From Epiperipatus broadwayi (taxonomy: Eukaryota > Onychophora > Udeonychophora > Euonychophora > Peripatidae), in contig JAQFVV010001004.1 in assembly GCA_028023455.1 (NCBI GenBank), positions 1 through 64,000 of the forward strand: DNA of 64,000 nucleotides. Reading direction: 5' to 3'. A model generated the notes under the pieces. That model did no database searches and was not told the DNA's origin. It saw only the letters and a list, made by a program, of their open reading frames with translations. Positions 37,031-51,000 of this stretch are shown here, one piece after another. A program made the position numbers and the translations under genes. Position 1 is the stretch's first letter. Every line of letters begins with the position of its first letter.

Positions 37031-39837
37031 AAAAGATTATTATAGGTACGTGGTTGATAAGGAAATGACATATTTTTATCAATATAAATAATAATATGAA
37101 AACAAAACAAATTTAATATTATGATTAAATATTTATTTAATCCGGAATACCCACCACCATTTCATACTAATGATATAATAAATAAAAAAAAATACTAAAT
37201 AATTAATTATCACAAACCCCTATATATATATACGAGGCATTGAAATCGATAAAATATAATTTATATAAGAAAATAATAAATCCCTAAAGCTATTTACAAT
37301 GTTTTATAAAGAATGGAAGTGGTCTGAGTTTTTTTGACCCTATAGAAATAAGTTATACTTTGTGTGCTTCCGTTATACAGGCATATACTTTTACTGATGA
37401 CTTTAAAATCTTTTTATTGATAGCAAATATAATAATAAAAACTATGCATACATTTGCACTATGAAATATTTCACTAATTTCATATTTTCAACAAGTCAAT
37501 AGGTTGCATTGGCTCAGATACTATATTGTACTCACCATAAGGTACTGTATCTATTTCCCTTTTGCCAGAGATAAATTTCTATATATGTATATACATACAG
37601 CACAATTATACACTTACTATTATTTTAAATATAAAGTTATTAGAGTACTTGCTTACAGGGAATCTATAATAGATCAATCCCTTCTTACACACATCGTGAG
37701 GTGCTGCAGTGACAAAAAAAATAACTTAAAAAGGATATACGGTTAAATACATTTTTTAGATATTCGGCATGAGATATCGTATTTACCGAATATTATAAGC
37801 GTATGTATGCATATACATACATGTATATCCATATATGACGAATTCCAGGAGTAACAACAAGAGGAAAATGAATAGCAACAAAAAAAAAGAATCTCATTGC
37901 AACCTTTGTTGAAAATACTAGAATTTGAAATAGAAAAATTGACTTAAAAAATTTACGTAAAAGCTTTATCATTTATGCCCATAATAACTGTAAATTCAAT
38001 ATACATATGCGAAAGACAACTCTCTCTTTTTTAAATGATTAATAATAATAATAAAGAAATAATAATATATTTAATCGGAGTTAATTATCTCAATATTAAT
38101 AAAACATCTTAAAATAAACTTATGTCTGTGTCTTCATTCTTCTCCTCTGGGCTCTGAGTGGGCTTCAAGTCAACTGGCTGTGTAGTGAGGATTTCATCTA
38201 TTTAGCAAGGCAGCGTTTATCATCATCATGGGCGGCTGGAACTGGCATGGTCACATCTTGGCAGCTTGGGACAGAGAAAGGGTGGTGCGCTGGCTAATTA
38301 TCTACCCCACGTTCATTTTACTGGACTCACTGGGAGATTGCTTCATATTTTCCTCTGTTTGTATATGATAATAATTTTTATCAAATGTTCATTTTCTATC
38401 TTGACTAGTTTATTAAATTCTTAAGAAATCAAGAGTTCTTAAAAGAATTATATAATGGATTTCTTAGAAAATGTCAGCAGCGGTCTAGTCCATAAATTTA
38501 TCTCTAAGTTGCTAGATGATTGAAAATCTCTGGAGCCAAAGTAGTGAGCAACTTGAATGACAAAGAAAGGATGAATCTCATAGCACTGACTAAACTATAT
38601 CAATCCCACTAGCCCTCTGAGAAGTATGAATCAGCCAATCCTTTCAATTTATCTTATCATTTAGATTATAACATTCCTTACAATTTTTCTGATTAAATTC
38701 TACATTTTAAGTTTGATATAATGGTTTCCATCTTAAATAACTCAGACCACTTGCTTACAAAATCAATTCAAAAGAATTTTTAACAAGATAACAGTTTAAT
38801 TATAGCATTATCAAACATTTTGCTTTTGATCAGATTTTTGCAAAAGCAATTAACATTCTTAGTTTACAGAATAAAATTAGTTTTTAGAAAAGTAATTAAA
38901 AAAAAAAAATGTAAAATTACATTGGAACAATTGCTTTTCTCTATTTAAATTTTTCAGAGAAAAGCCAAATACATAAAATAACATATCATAAAACATATAC
39001 AAAAAGGAAATATAAAACAAAAAAATACATGAGTTTACTTTACAATATTTTCTATGTCAATTTCTTATTATTTAAATTGGTGTGTGTGGGTATTTTAATG
39101 CTCAGACTCAACATCCATTATTAATCTAGCACATTTTTATATTTGTTGTGCTTAATACAGACTTTGTGCAAGGCCATTTGATAATGCCTGGCACAAGGAG
39201 ATATTGCTGGAAATAACTAAAATTCAATCCTGCACTTACAATGTAGTTGTTAACTATTAAATAACTATATGTGTGGTTTATATATGCAATAAGATCAGAT
39301 ATTTTACGGTAATATCTCCACACTAAAAGTTGTTATATAATTACAATGTAGAGTATATACATACAATACAGTATATATGCACCTATTATATTATAAGTTC
39401 ATAGTAACTTTTGAAACTGTGTTAAATATTATGATATATAGTTATATATTTTAATACTTTGCAAACCATAATGGATCTTTTACTTGACAGAACTTTTATT
39501 TCAGTAAACTATAACACACTTACTAAAAATCTATGATCAAATTTAAATTAAACTATTTGATAGTAAAAATAGACTCTAGTATGCTTTCAGTACATGAAAT
39601 GAAATGACAAATATTTAAATTTTCATTTAAAAATGATAGAAATATTAATTATTATCTATCAGAGAAGTTAATGATGATCCTTTATTTCATTATTCATGCT
39701 GAATATTTTGCAATTAAATAATGGTGTTATTAATATATTAACACTTGGTAGTGGTTGTCCACCTTTAAAGCAATTTATCAACATGCATTTTATATGTATT
39801 TTATAGATTTGTTGTGAAGTATAATATAATATATAGA
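37031..39837. other. AT-rich intergenic DNA
   Basis: No gene recognised. The stretch 38130-38330 is distinctly GC-richer (with 'gggcggctggaactggcatgg' and 'gggtggtgcgctggc' themes). It has no long frame in any direction and may be an unknown repeat. Confidence 0.45.
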
Positions 39838-39858
39838 TGTTTATCTTTTTATTCATCA

Positions 39859-41880
39859 TCAACCATTATCAATCCACTGCAGGATGAAGGTCTCTCCAAG
39901 TTCAATCCAATTTCTCTGATCTTTAGCTTCCCTTCTCCACATCACCCCCGCAGACTTTATTTCATCCATCCATCTCATATGTGGTCTCTTTCTGGGTCTT
40001 TTACAATCTCTTGGAATCCAGTTTAAGATTTCAATTATCCATCTATTATCCTCTCTTCTAGCAATATGTCCAGCCCAACTCCACTTCAGTGTTTTAATTT
40101 TTTCAATGAGGTCAGTAACACCTGTTTGTTCTCTTACACATATTTTGCATTATCAATCTGCATCATTCCATACTTCTTTGAGTGGTCTGAAGTCCCTGTA
40201 TTGCTCTTCTATTAAGTGTCCAAGTCTCAGATCCCAAGTACAAACTCGTAAAACACATTTATTAAAAACCTTCCTTTTTAAACGCATAGATATATTTCTT
40301 TTTAGTATCAAGTTATTTCTATCAAAAACACTCCAACCAAGTTTAATTCTATGATTAATTTCATCCATTATGTTTCTGACTGTATTAATAATCTGACCAA
40401 GGTATTTGTAACTGTTAACTTATTCTAACTCATCATAATCAATCTTTATTTTCGTATTTTGAGAAAATCCATTAAACATTACTTTAGTCTTTTTAACATT
40501 TAAAATCTTTAATCTACTTTCCTACTTTCATCTGATAACTCCTGCAACATTTCCTGAAGCTCTAAAGCATTATTTGGAAAAATAACTATATCATCTGCAA
40601 AATCTAAATGGCTTAAATAATCTCCATTTACTTTCATTTCTTTAGCTTACCATTTTAATCCACAAAATACTTCTTGCAACACTGCTGTAAAAAAGTTTTA
40701 AAGATATGGAGTCATCATGTCTTACACCCTTCTTAATGTTGTCTTTCCCAGTATCATTATGTAATCTAATTGTTATTGTTGCATTTTTATAAATATTTTT
40801 TAAAATATGACAATACCCTGGGTCTATGCCTTGATGACCCAATGCTTTAATCACTGAAGAAATGTTTATAGAATCAAATGCCTTTGCATAATCTACAAAT
40901 CCAAAGCATAATGGCAACTCATATTCATTTGTCCTTTCTATAACTTCCCTCAATACCTGGATATGATCTACTGTTCTAAAACCACTTTTAAATCCAGCTT
41001 GTTCTCTTGGTTGGTGGAAATTCAATGTTCTCTGTAGACGAGTTGTAATTATCTTGGTAAAAATTTTGTATAAAACTGATAAAAGACTGATAGATCTGTA
41101 ATTTCTAATATCTTCTTCATTATCTTTTTTAAATATTAATATTAATACTGCATTCTTCCAATCATCTGGTCCATCTTTATCATTCAAACATTTGGTATAT
41201 AACTTTGCTAAAAAAAAAATTATATTTCTTCACCTGCCTCTTTTAATATATCAATTATAATTCTATTATAATTCCATCATTACTTGGAGCCTTTCCTTTC
41301 TTCATACATTTAATTGCATGTCTCACTTATTCATTTAAAATTCTGAGCAATTCTGAAGATGTAATAGATATATGAGGTACTTGTTCTTTATTACTATATA
41401 ATTCTTGATAGAAGTCTTCTACCCATTACATGATGTCATCTCTCTTTTTAGTAATAATTCAATCTTTTTTTCTTATTGCAGATATAAATTTCCTACGAAT
41501 ACCAAAATGTTGTTTTATGCTCTCAGACTTTTATTCTTTTCTACAGCTTTCCTTGTCAGTTCACAGTTATACTTTCTTATATCATTTTTAACTCTTCCCA
41601 GCACCATTTTACAAAATTCGAGGTATTCAATCCTTTCTAATGCATCATTTTTGTATATCTTCCTATTCCTTCTTTTCTTCATAAATTTTCTAGTCTCAGT
41701 AAAAATTTTATTGGTCAATTGCTGCTTTTTTTTACCACCCTATCTTTGTTGCAGTTTTTAAAAATGTATCAGTTATTTTCATATTAATTTCATTCAAATC
41801 TGAATCCTGGTCAAAATCTACTAATACTTGAAACCGATTTATAAATTCTAATTTAAATTTATTACAATGTTTCTGAAGAT
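39859..41880 (-). pseudogene. RTE-like LINE remnant (reverse transcriptase)
   Basis: On the minus strand the order is: a linker typical of endonuclease-reverse transcriptases near 41515-41718 (LGRVKNDIRKYN...LTRKAVEKNKSL), then the RT domain at 40642-41187 with WKNAVLILIFKKDN, NYRSISLLSVLYKI, EQAGFKSGFRTVDHI and the catalytic FVDYAKAFDSI motif. The C-terminal part at 40153-40368 carries INHRIKLGWSVF and FNKCVLRV, and the last piece at 39859-40060 has WIIEILNWIP and PHMRWMDEI before a TGA. Stops and frameshifts separate the blocks, and the first endonuclease domain is missing. It is a 5'-truncated, inactive LINE; the RTE or RTE-like clade is inferred from motif style. Confidence 0.85.
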
Positions 41881-42191
41881 TAGGAATAATTACTTAAACA
41901 GAAATGGTTATAATTTAAAATTTTAATACTTCTCTATTTATTTAGCAGTATTTTGGCATTATTTAATTTTTTTTTAAATAGGGCTGATCCATTATAATAC
42001 AAATTTCAGATAAATTAGTAGTTTAAAACAAGGAATCAATAATAGTTTAATTATAGTAGCGATTTTTATAACTATTATATATTTTTTGATTTTTAATCAT
42101 TTGACAAATCCAAAATAAACTATAATAATCAATAAAGCAAGTCATATATAATGTGACATTGCTTTTAAAAAGCTTATATTTTCAAATATGT

Positions 42192-42422
42192 AATACAGGG
42201 AGCATACTAATAGCTCAAACAAGCTCTTATTTAATAAGTGCAGTAAGAGAAAATATTTAAAATCTCTATTTAGAATATTCTTATCACCAGACTGAGGTAA
42301 ATCATATGTTCTAAACTAATTGGTCTGGGAATAAGAATATTCTAGACAGAGATTTTAAAAATCTTCTCTTACCGTATTTATTAAATAAGAGCTTGTTTGG
42401 CTATTGGCATGCTTCCTATATT
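42192..42422. mobile_element. Fold-back MITE
   Basis: Inverted arms of about 95-100 bp, starting AATACAGGGAGCAT and, from the other side, AATATAGGAAGCAT. They share 'caagctcttatttaataa' and 'agaatattcttat' and surround a spacer of about 35 bp. No coding capacity, no hammerhead core, and no clear target duplication. It is followed by a long (AT)n tract at about 42432-42496. Confidence 0.7.
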
Positions 42423-42431
42423 AAACTAAGC

Positions 42432-42456
42432 TATATATATATATAAATGATATATG

Positions 42457-42496
<40 letters not shown>
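42432..42496. repeat. (AT)n microsatellite
   Basis: Interrupted AT dinucleotide tracts; the longest, uninterrupted run is about 42461-42496. Confidence 0.85.
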
Positions 42497-42499
<3 letters not shown>

Positions 42500-43689
42500 T
42501 TTTTCATATATCATTTATTATATTCCTTTCAAGAATTTTTAATATTTAAGTTAAATAAGTTATGGCAAAAAAAATATTCTTGTATGTTATAACATAGAGA
42601 TTTCATTGGCATAATAAGTTATTTCAAATAAAACAATATGATTAGACTTAAGAAAAATATTTAGTACTACACAAAGTAAGATGTATTATTGAAAAATGCA
42701 AATAATAATTGTTAGAGAATTGTGTATTGCAGTGTTTATCACATCCAATTTCTATGCTCTTAAGGTGCTATTTGAATTAAGGTGAAATGAACATTCTTAT
42801 AGTAAATAACAATTTTCAAATAAATTTAAGATTTCTCTAGATGTCTGAACTACAGTCAACACAAATAAATATTTGAATATTGTTCTGAAATTGAATACCT
42901 ACTACTCTTAACTAAAAAAATAAAACTTTGATAAAAATAAAACTATTGTGATCTCATAAATACTTAGTCTGTAAAAATCATCTCATCTTTTGTCTTTCAA
43001 TGTAGATGGATATTGGGAAAAGTATATTCTTGAAGTGAGATACTTAAAAACAATTTTGTCTTTGTCTACATATCTATTTAAATACTATTTTAAAAAGATG
43101 CATTAAATTTTTTTTTTAAAAAAAAAAAAAAACTTCAACTTGATATTTGTCAAAAACATCAATCAGTAAAATTTTTATATATTTACCCATGAAAACTCTT
43201 GTAATTTCTCCATTTTTTCTTAAGATCAAAAAGTTAATAATGAGATTTCCAAATGTTATAGATTATCTTACTAATGTGCTTTATGAGATTATTCAGTATT
43301 GCCATGTAAGAAGCTTAAATATGCAATCATTATTTTATCAGAACAACTTTCTAAATCCATATCATACTAAAATAATCATTATCTCTACAAAATCTTACTC
43401 GAAATGTTAAAAAACAAAACCTGCTTCTTTGAAATATGATGTAAAATGGAAGAACCTATATGGCTGAAATCAGCTGCCCCATTGAAAAATATTTAAGATA
43501 TTACAGAGTAATAATTAGAGAAGAAAAAGAAATATGTTTAAGTAGCAGACCATACATGTACCAATAAATAAATATTTAAGTAAGAAAACATTGGGAAGAG
43601 AAAAATTAAAAAAATAAAATTTAAGGAATTTTCTCACAGTATAATGGCAAATGATCTTAATAATTTATTTTAGTGTGATAATCCATAAT

Positions 43690-43935
43690 ATTTTAAATTT
43701 CCTAATTAACCATGGCATAAGAAATAGCCTAGTTAATTAAAGCAATGTATTAAATTCAAAATTAACCAATCAAAATGTTACCAGATTAATTCCCATGATA
43801 ATACCATCATTGTTCATTTCAGAAACATCTGTAAAAAAAAAAATATATTGACACCTGAACATTGTAAGATATACTAACCTGTGTTTTCTTAATGACATTT
43901 AAATATATTTAAAAAGTTTAAAAAATGGATTTTTT
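43690..43935 (+). repeat. tRNA-derived SINE, family B, decayed copy
   Basis: It matches the 9405 copy at 'tagcctagttaattaaagca' (a decayed A-box region), 'ttcccatgataataccatca', 'acacctgaacattgtaag', 'atactaacctgtg' and the tail 'catttaaatatatttaaaaag'. The B box is eroded. Confidence 0.45.
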
Positions 43936-46444
43936 CTAAATACATTTGTCAATTGATTATATCACCGAAACAATCTATTATATAATTACAAACAATATGG
44001 CATTATTAACAATGAAAAATTATGTTTAAAACTGGCAAACGTAGAAAATCAATACCTTTCCATACAAATGTCAATCAAATGAGATTGTCCCTAAAGGCTA
44101 GCAAATAAAACCTTCGGATTCCCTTCTAAAGAGCTAAGAAAAATAGTCAAAGATAAAGTGAATTTCTGTTAAGAGAAAGACTAACTGCTAAAAGATTATT
44201 TTAATATCAAATCTCGTATTCCATTGATCTTATACAATGTTTTCTAAAAATAAACTTACTAATAAAGACTTTGCAAATGTTTCAATAAGTAAGAAATTAT
44301 ATTCTAACTTACTCTAAAAAGATCAAAAAAATCTTAAAAGAAGAGACTTGTAAACATACATAGGCGTATCAATTACATACTGTATCAAATAATGTAGCAT
44401 CTTTAAAGTTAAAATTCAAAGTTGTAAACATCTAACAGATGAAGAAACTTTTGTTTTGGAAAATGTATTAAACTTTGTTGTTACATTATCAAATATATCT
44501 TTCTTAGACATAATGATGTTATCTAAAGAAGTCTGTTAAAAACTGCCTCTAGAAAAAGCAGAAGAATTTGCAGTGGAAAATAAAAAATACAGGAGATTTA
44601 CAAACAACCTAAATACAAATTGGGGGGGGGAGGCAAAGATCCTGAAACTAATTATAAAAACAAAACTACAAGTATTATTTAAAAAATGTCATAAGCATTT
44701 TACTGATTTAGGAAAAATATATATTTTAACAAATATCATCTATACTAGTGATATACAACCTGTGAGTCATGACCCTTCTAGAGGTCACAGAAAAATTGTT
44801 GGGGACCATGAAAATTTTAGAAATTTTCATGTTGGATAATATGCAGTTTTTTTAAAGATCTTACATCATATATACTGAAATATAATATAAAGATATATAT
44901 ATAGTAAAATAATTTTTATTATTACTATCCTTATGTGCTTATAATAGGATGGTAACAATGTATAATGAGTCATGTAAAATGTCAATCTGAGTATGGGGAT
45001 CTCAAGTGTAAAAGACTGATCTATACAATCTAAATGAAATCCATATGGATCATATCTTTTGACATACAGGGCAAGTCCTTTTTTAAAGATTTTAAGCATT
45101 TTGTGAAATTAATCAAGGATATGAAAATAAAAAAAATTGACTGTTAGTAAGAACTGATATAAACATGTTATTTACAAATGGTCCACTAATGGAAAATTGT
45201 CATCTGTAAGAAAAGATTAGATGAAGAATGAAGCTCACATTCTGCATAATAAAAACATACTTTAACCATATAATAGAATTTTACCAAAATGGAGAAATGG
45301 CTATGTGTTTACCATTGTAACTACTGATCAACAACTTTTACATCAAAGAATTTAAAATCATAGCCAAGCTATATCAGTGTTATATTTATTATAAGTATAT
45401 ATGATAAAGAACACAAAATATCAAAATAAAATTAAATGTAGGTACTGTAGTCTGTCTATATATAGCAGCAATAATAAACTAAACAAATATCTGAAATTTA
45501 TTTAACATCATAACAGCTTTTCAAAACCTAGAACACTGAGGCAAATTCTATGTTCTACAAAATATAAACTTGAAATGCTGAAAAATACAATCTACATCAT
45601 TAAAAATACATGTGAATGTGTTACAAATGTATACAATAAAATTAAATGCTCCATCAAAAAATGACTAAAAGAACACAAAATTATAATTAGAAAAATAAAC
45701 AGATGGGTCTACCAGAACATCTTGCATACACCAATAATCATATTATTTGATTGAGAAAACAAAAAATTACTTGGCAGAAAAAAAGTAAATAAAAAACATA
45801 AAGAAGTTACTCACACAATAATGCAAACAATTCTATGTGTTAATCTACTATAATATTCTATAACATTTGGAAACCTCTCATTAATGTGCACTTAAAAATA
45901 TGCAGAAAATGTTAAGATCCCTATAAATACATATATAAGTTGAGGGATTTGAACTTATTATTTTTCAGTCTATATTTGTCCACTACATATTAAGCAACCC
46001 ATATGCATGACCACATATACATGAAAAAAATAAATGATTTGCAATATGCATATTGCATGTAGAACCAACACACACTAGCTAGGCCAGATGCTAATCTCCC
46101 ACATGAATATATAAATCAGTTCTTGGCTTATATTAAGATAGTGATTCCTTAAAATTTACTGTACAGGCTTCAACCTTCTCACTCTTCCAACTATTCAACC
46201 ATTCATTTCATTGTAAAACCAATGATTGGATTTGATATTGTAATCATACCCATGTAAACATTATGTCAATCTAATCCCTCATATCACCACACCATTACAA
46301 ATTCATATAAATATTAATAGAAGAATGGGTTGAACTTATATATGCTTGAGATGGAGTGGAGAATGAAGGTAGGTGGAAAATACCTAAATTCAAATCCCTC
46401 TTCTTACACATATAATAAACCTTCAGTATAAGCAAATTACATGT

Positions 46445-46722
46445 AAGCGTTCTACGTAAATAAGTATATAAAATTTTTACAGATTGTTGCTTTAAATATA
46501 ATAGCCTTTTTGGTTAGGTCATCATTTTAAATTTAATATTCACAATTCTAAAGGTTACCAATTCGATTCTTTTATTAGTACTATTACTGGTTAAACCATC
46601 AACACCTGAAGAAGAGAATAAAATAATATCACACAAAAATATTGTGCTTTATATTCTAATTTTGGGTGTTATTATTTATAGTCGAATGTATTTGAAAAAT
46701 TTAGATAAAGTTTGAATTTTAA
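46445..46722 (+). repeat. tRNA-derived SINE, family B, decayed copy
   Basis: It follows the 9405 copy closely: 'aaataagtatataaaatttttaca', 'ttttggttaggtcatc' (A-box region), 'accaattcgattctt' (B-box region), 'catcaacacctgaagaagag', 'gtcgaatgtatttg' and a terminal 'aaatttagataaagtttga'. Confidence 0.55.
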
Positions 46723-47380
46723 AAAAAAAATCTTAAATACTTAAACAAAATGACGTAAATAGTCCAACAAATAATTATAATTAAAATATCATTATTACAA
46801 ACTTTCGGACAAACATCAAATATATAAATAGGTTTATAAAGTAAAATAATTTTTTAGGTATAAAATTATGAATGACCAAGTAGATTTATTTCATAAATTT
46901 TAAAGGTGCTTCCCTTTGAAAAAAGTTTAAAATATATTTTATAAACTTATTTGTGCATTTTTATTTTCCATTTGAATGACATATTTTTGTAATATTAACT
47001 TTAAGTAATATATACTGAAGCGGAAAATATATTACACATATTTTTGCTTCACTGTCTGGTGATTCAAAAACCTTGAATCAGAGGTTTAAACTCGTCTATA
47101 TATGTGTTAAATCACTAGAGGGTGAAAAGGACGCACATACAAGTTTTAAAACTCTCCGTTATTATTTTTGTCATGGTTATAAACTAAGCATTATTAGTAT
47201 AAAAGAATATTTAATAATTTTAAGTTTGAAATATTTAAATTTCCATGCCCATTTAACAGTTATGTATGTGTGTGCGATATTATTTGAAATATGTTTTCCG
47301 TAATTAAATATGTATATTTATTTTATAGTTATGTATAATTTATTTAGTTCGTGTATTTTATTTTCTGACGCAATACTAAA

Positions 47381-47680
47381 GAAAGTTCTAGAGAGTAATT
47401 AAAATAACTCTGAAATGTAAATTTATAAATAAAAGAATATTCTAAGATTTGTTTTAAAAAAGTAATTATTAAGTTAAAATCCCTTGGCAAATTTAAATGT
47501 TAATGGAAATTATATCTTGAATATATTTCCATTTTAGAAGTAGAGTAAAACAATACTCTCTGGAACTTGTTGCGTCATCATTAAAATTAGACAATAGGTG
47601 TATTTCAGCCACATAATGGACATCCTGGCCATATCAACTGGAAACAGAGAACATTCTAGAAGGTTTTCACGAGTATAAAT
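47381..47680 (+). promoter_or_regulatory. Heat-shock-element-like promoter with TATA box
   Basis: Alternating GAA/TTC pentamers recur: GAAAGTTCTAGAGAG (47381-47395), GAATATTCTAAG (47435-47446), and the best, GAACATTCTAGAAGG with a trailing TTTTC (47649-47668). Six bases further is TATAAAT (47674-47680), at a spacing like that of small, heat-inducible promoters. Transcription would start near 47704. Three or more contiguous pentamers are the known minimum for strong HSF binding. Inducibility is inference. Confidence 0.45.
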
Positions 47681-47892
47681 AAATCTAAAATTCTAGGCTA
47701 TCTCTTGATTCTCCATCTTAATAGCTTTGCAGAACGGACCCACATCTGTTTAAATTTTAAAATATGATTCCAGAGTAGAGGGGCTAAATTTGCTTTCTCG
47801 TTCTTCTCCAAAATCATTTCCACTCTGCTATGTTAACTTGCCATCTCAACTTATGGACTGCTTAATTTAAATGCTATCATAATTACCTCAAG

Positions 47893-48000
47893 ATGCCAAC
47901 CATTATTTGTCAGAACTTTGCCTTGCTTAACCATGTTCTCTTCGTTTATAATTCTACACATTCAAATCCAGACGTACGTGAAGACATCAAAATTTGGAAG
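47893..48000 (+). CDS. Candidate first coding exon below the heat-shock-like promoter
   Basis: About 190 nt after the predicted start site, an ATG in fair context (CTCAAGATGCC) opens 36 codons. They begin MPTIICQNFALLNHVLFVYN and end DVREDIKIW then K. The stretch ends exactly at a consensus donor, AAG|GTAAAT, at 48001, in phase 0. Codon composition is more balanced than in chance frames nearby. A similar motif, IKVWK, is readable near 48902-48916, followed by AAAG|GTAGCC; that could be a related downstream exon or chance. The protein family is not recognised and no full gene model can be built. Confidence 0.33.
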
Positions 48001-51000
48001 GTAAATTACAAGCTTGCCACTAATATGAACTATTCAAAACTTTCATTCTCAAAAATCTAAGTTATTTGTAAAATTCCCTTTTTATCAAAGTAATGTAATA
48101 TTAATTGTAGACGTTCTAGAATGTAGTGATTTTCTCTCTCTGTTCTAAAAGATAATGCATGAATCTAAAATTTTATCTAGGTATTTCTCTATGGGTTTCA
48201 CCTTTTCTTGTTTCTAATATTTTAAATGTGGCATGCTTTTATTTTTTATAAATTTTATGTTGTTTAATTTGATATGCTAACAGTTCAATCTGGCGAACCG
48301 ATACTAAATTTTGTTAATAACTATCCAGGAAATTATGGGATATCTTATCTTAAATGTAAGCTTTCTTTTGTAATTAAAGGTTTGCTTGATTGAAAATATT
48401 TTGAATTACCCTATTTGCTTAGTGGCAGCTTATTCACTGCTACATTTATATGTTTTGTTAATGCCATATTTGATGCTATTGATTTTATTTTCAAATTATA
48501 GTATAAAGTAAATTTATTGACCTACCTTTATTATGTGTTTTCTTATATTTTTAATCATTTGATTATCATGACATTTTGACCTGATGGTCTTTTATAAAAG
48601 TAATTGCTGGTTGGTGTATTAATATTTATTTAATGAAGGGAACAATAATTTTTCCTGTTTATATGTGACACTCTAATGAATCTTAAAGGTCATTTACATA
48701 CACTTCGAGAGGGATTAATTTATGTCATTTCATTACGCTACATCCTATTAAATTAAAAGGGCTTTAAGTCATATATCAGTGTGATTAAGAACCTGATTTA
48801 GTTATTTAGCATTGCTGGACTTATATCACGTTAAGAAATTTCCTTCTTTTGCTTTATCAAACATAAAAACCAGATAAACGGGATTCCTTTTCATGGCGTA
48901 TTAAAGTTTGGAAGCACCAACTCTTGGATATCGTCAAAGGTAGCCGGTAAGCTCTGCATAGGATAATACTGGAAAACAGGCTATGGAATTCTTACACATT
49001 TCCACCTCTTCTTTCAAATGTTGACCTGTTCTGCATACCAGGCACATTTTTACATTTTCATATTGATGAAGCATTCATCCTAAAATGGATTCCACCATTT
49101 CTAACGTTATTATTTCAGTCAGCACCGTGATACTCTTTAATATTTTTATATTTGCTCATCCTAAATCTGTAAGATGTAATGCCATGATCTCTGAATCTAT
49201 CTCATGTTTTTATTTTTATTTAAAGTTAGTTAATGTCATTTTAAAGCTTGTTTAAGCTACCCGCCCTCTCATTACCAAAGTGTGAGTGCACCAGTGAGTA
49301 ATGTTAAGTAAATCTTTTCTAATAAGAAAAAGAGAATCAAATAAATCTAGATAACTATGCTATTTAAACATATTAAACTCCAATGATTATTGAAATAAAT
49401 GATTCAGATTAATAAATATTTTCGTATGTAGTTCAAATGAACTTTAATAAAGTGATGTGTATCATATTCCATCTATCTATTTAAGGTCAATGAGTTTTCA
49501 TAAAAATAATCATAGCATTCATGTTATATAATATGGTAAAATGCATATCTCTTCTGTTAGCATATCAAGCCACATCTCTTGAATATCTGTACCTTGTTTG
49601 AAGTATAAAATACAATTGCAGATTTGCGCATCATTTAATTTGTAACTTATATTCTTTTTATTATGTAACTTCTTTAACGCGCAAATCAGCCTTAACAAAA
49701 GTGAAATCCATAGCTAAATTAGTGTAGACTCTCTATATATAAATAGGTCCGCAATTTTGTTAAATTCCAATATGTTTATTCATTGTTTTATTAATATTAG
49801 TAAATTATTAAATCTATAATTATTATTAAACCTGCTTTGCCTTATTATTTATGCATACACATCATTAATTAGATTGCATTGTATATAGCTGATTTTCATT
49901 GTCTTAGGCCAATCCCTAGCTTTATTAATAAACACTATAAAGGGTATGAGTCTAATACTTTTTCTATTTCATTATGTTTGGGGGTTGGAGCTCGAAGCCT
50001 AGTATTACTGTAATTCCCTGTAAATCTTTTGTTTCTCCACTGTTGCTTCAGGACAGGTATAAATACAATTTCCTTTGTTATCATCAGAAATGTTGTTCAT
50101 AATGTTATAGATCTGGAAAATAGGCAAGAGGGCAGAGTTCATGATTGTTCCTGACTTATGATTGCACATGATTGGATTCGAGGTACTTTTGCCTAGATGC
50201 TAGCTCTTGTTAGACGAACATACAATTCTGACTGGTACAATATGGAGAGCTTTTGCCTGTTTAATTACTACATTTTGTTTGAATGTATATGTTTAGTTTA
50301 TAGGACTATAGTCTAAAATAAAAATATGATTAGATTATTGTAAAAAAAACTATCAGTCAAATTGAAATCTACTAAATTATAATTATATTCTTGCCACGTA
50401 TTTAAAAAAATTTGTATTAATATAAATTTGTTTTTAGATCATAAATTAGGTTATTGTATTTTCACCAACACAAATAATAACTTTTTATATTTTATCTTCA
50501 GTTATTTCATAATTACTTTGTTCATATATCTATTGAGTGTAATAATGATAATAAAAAATTTTGCAAAGAATTTTTAAAAAATTACATTATACACTAAGTT
50601 AATTTATAATTTGCATTCATCATAGAAATGATGATTAATATTTTATATCGTTTTTGTTATTTACACTCTATGTATTTTATAACAGTGTTTAGAGTTATGG
50701 TTTTAGAACTAATAATTTCTGATAAAGCCTAACGTACCATTTTTAGTGCTCAAACACTCCATGACTTCACAAGCAATAAAATACATGGTTATTTCTCTGA
50801 CTAACATGCACTATCACAGTATACATTTTATTTCATATTTTAAATTGCAGTGTAATTATTTAGTTAATACATAATTTAATATCTGTTCAATATATTCTAT
50901 AATTAAATTTTCTTGTCCTCACTTATGATAAATGTGAGCTAGTTTTTATAAAAACATTGAAAAGATACTCTTTCTACAATAATGCATTATACTCTTTATT

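Larger units (their letters stand above)
42497..47340. other. AT-rich intergenic DNA with SINE and hAT relics
   Basis: No gene supported. It contains family B SINE relics at 43690-43935 and 46445-46722, and a degraded hAT-like end near 44745-44840 with 'acaacctgtgagtcatgaccc', a phrase commonly seen in dead hAT repeats. The frame at 44573-44839 merely reads through that relic. Confidence 0.5.

Noticed and set aside
41405-41761. 118-codon plus-strand frame
   Set aside because: It is the complement of the RTE-like LINE linker region.
42192-42422. Fold-back MITE as a third hammerhead family
   Set aside because: Neither strand of its arms has CTGANGA followed by GAAA.
44573-44839. 88-codon open frame
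   Set aside because: Its last third reads through a dead hAT-like repeat end.
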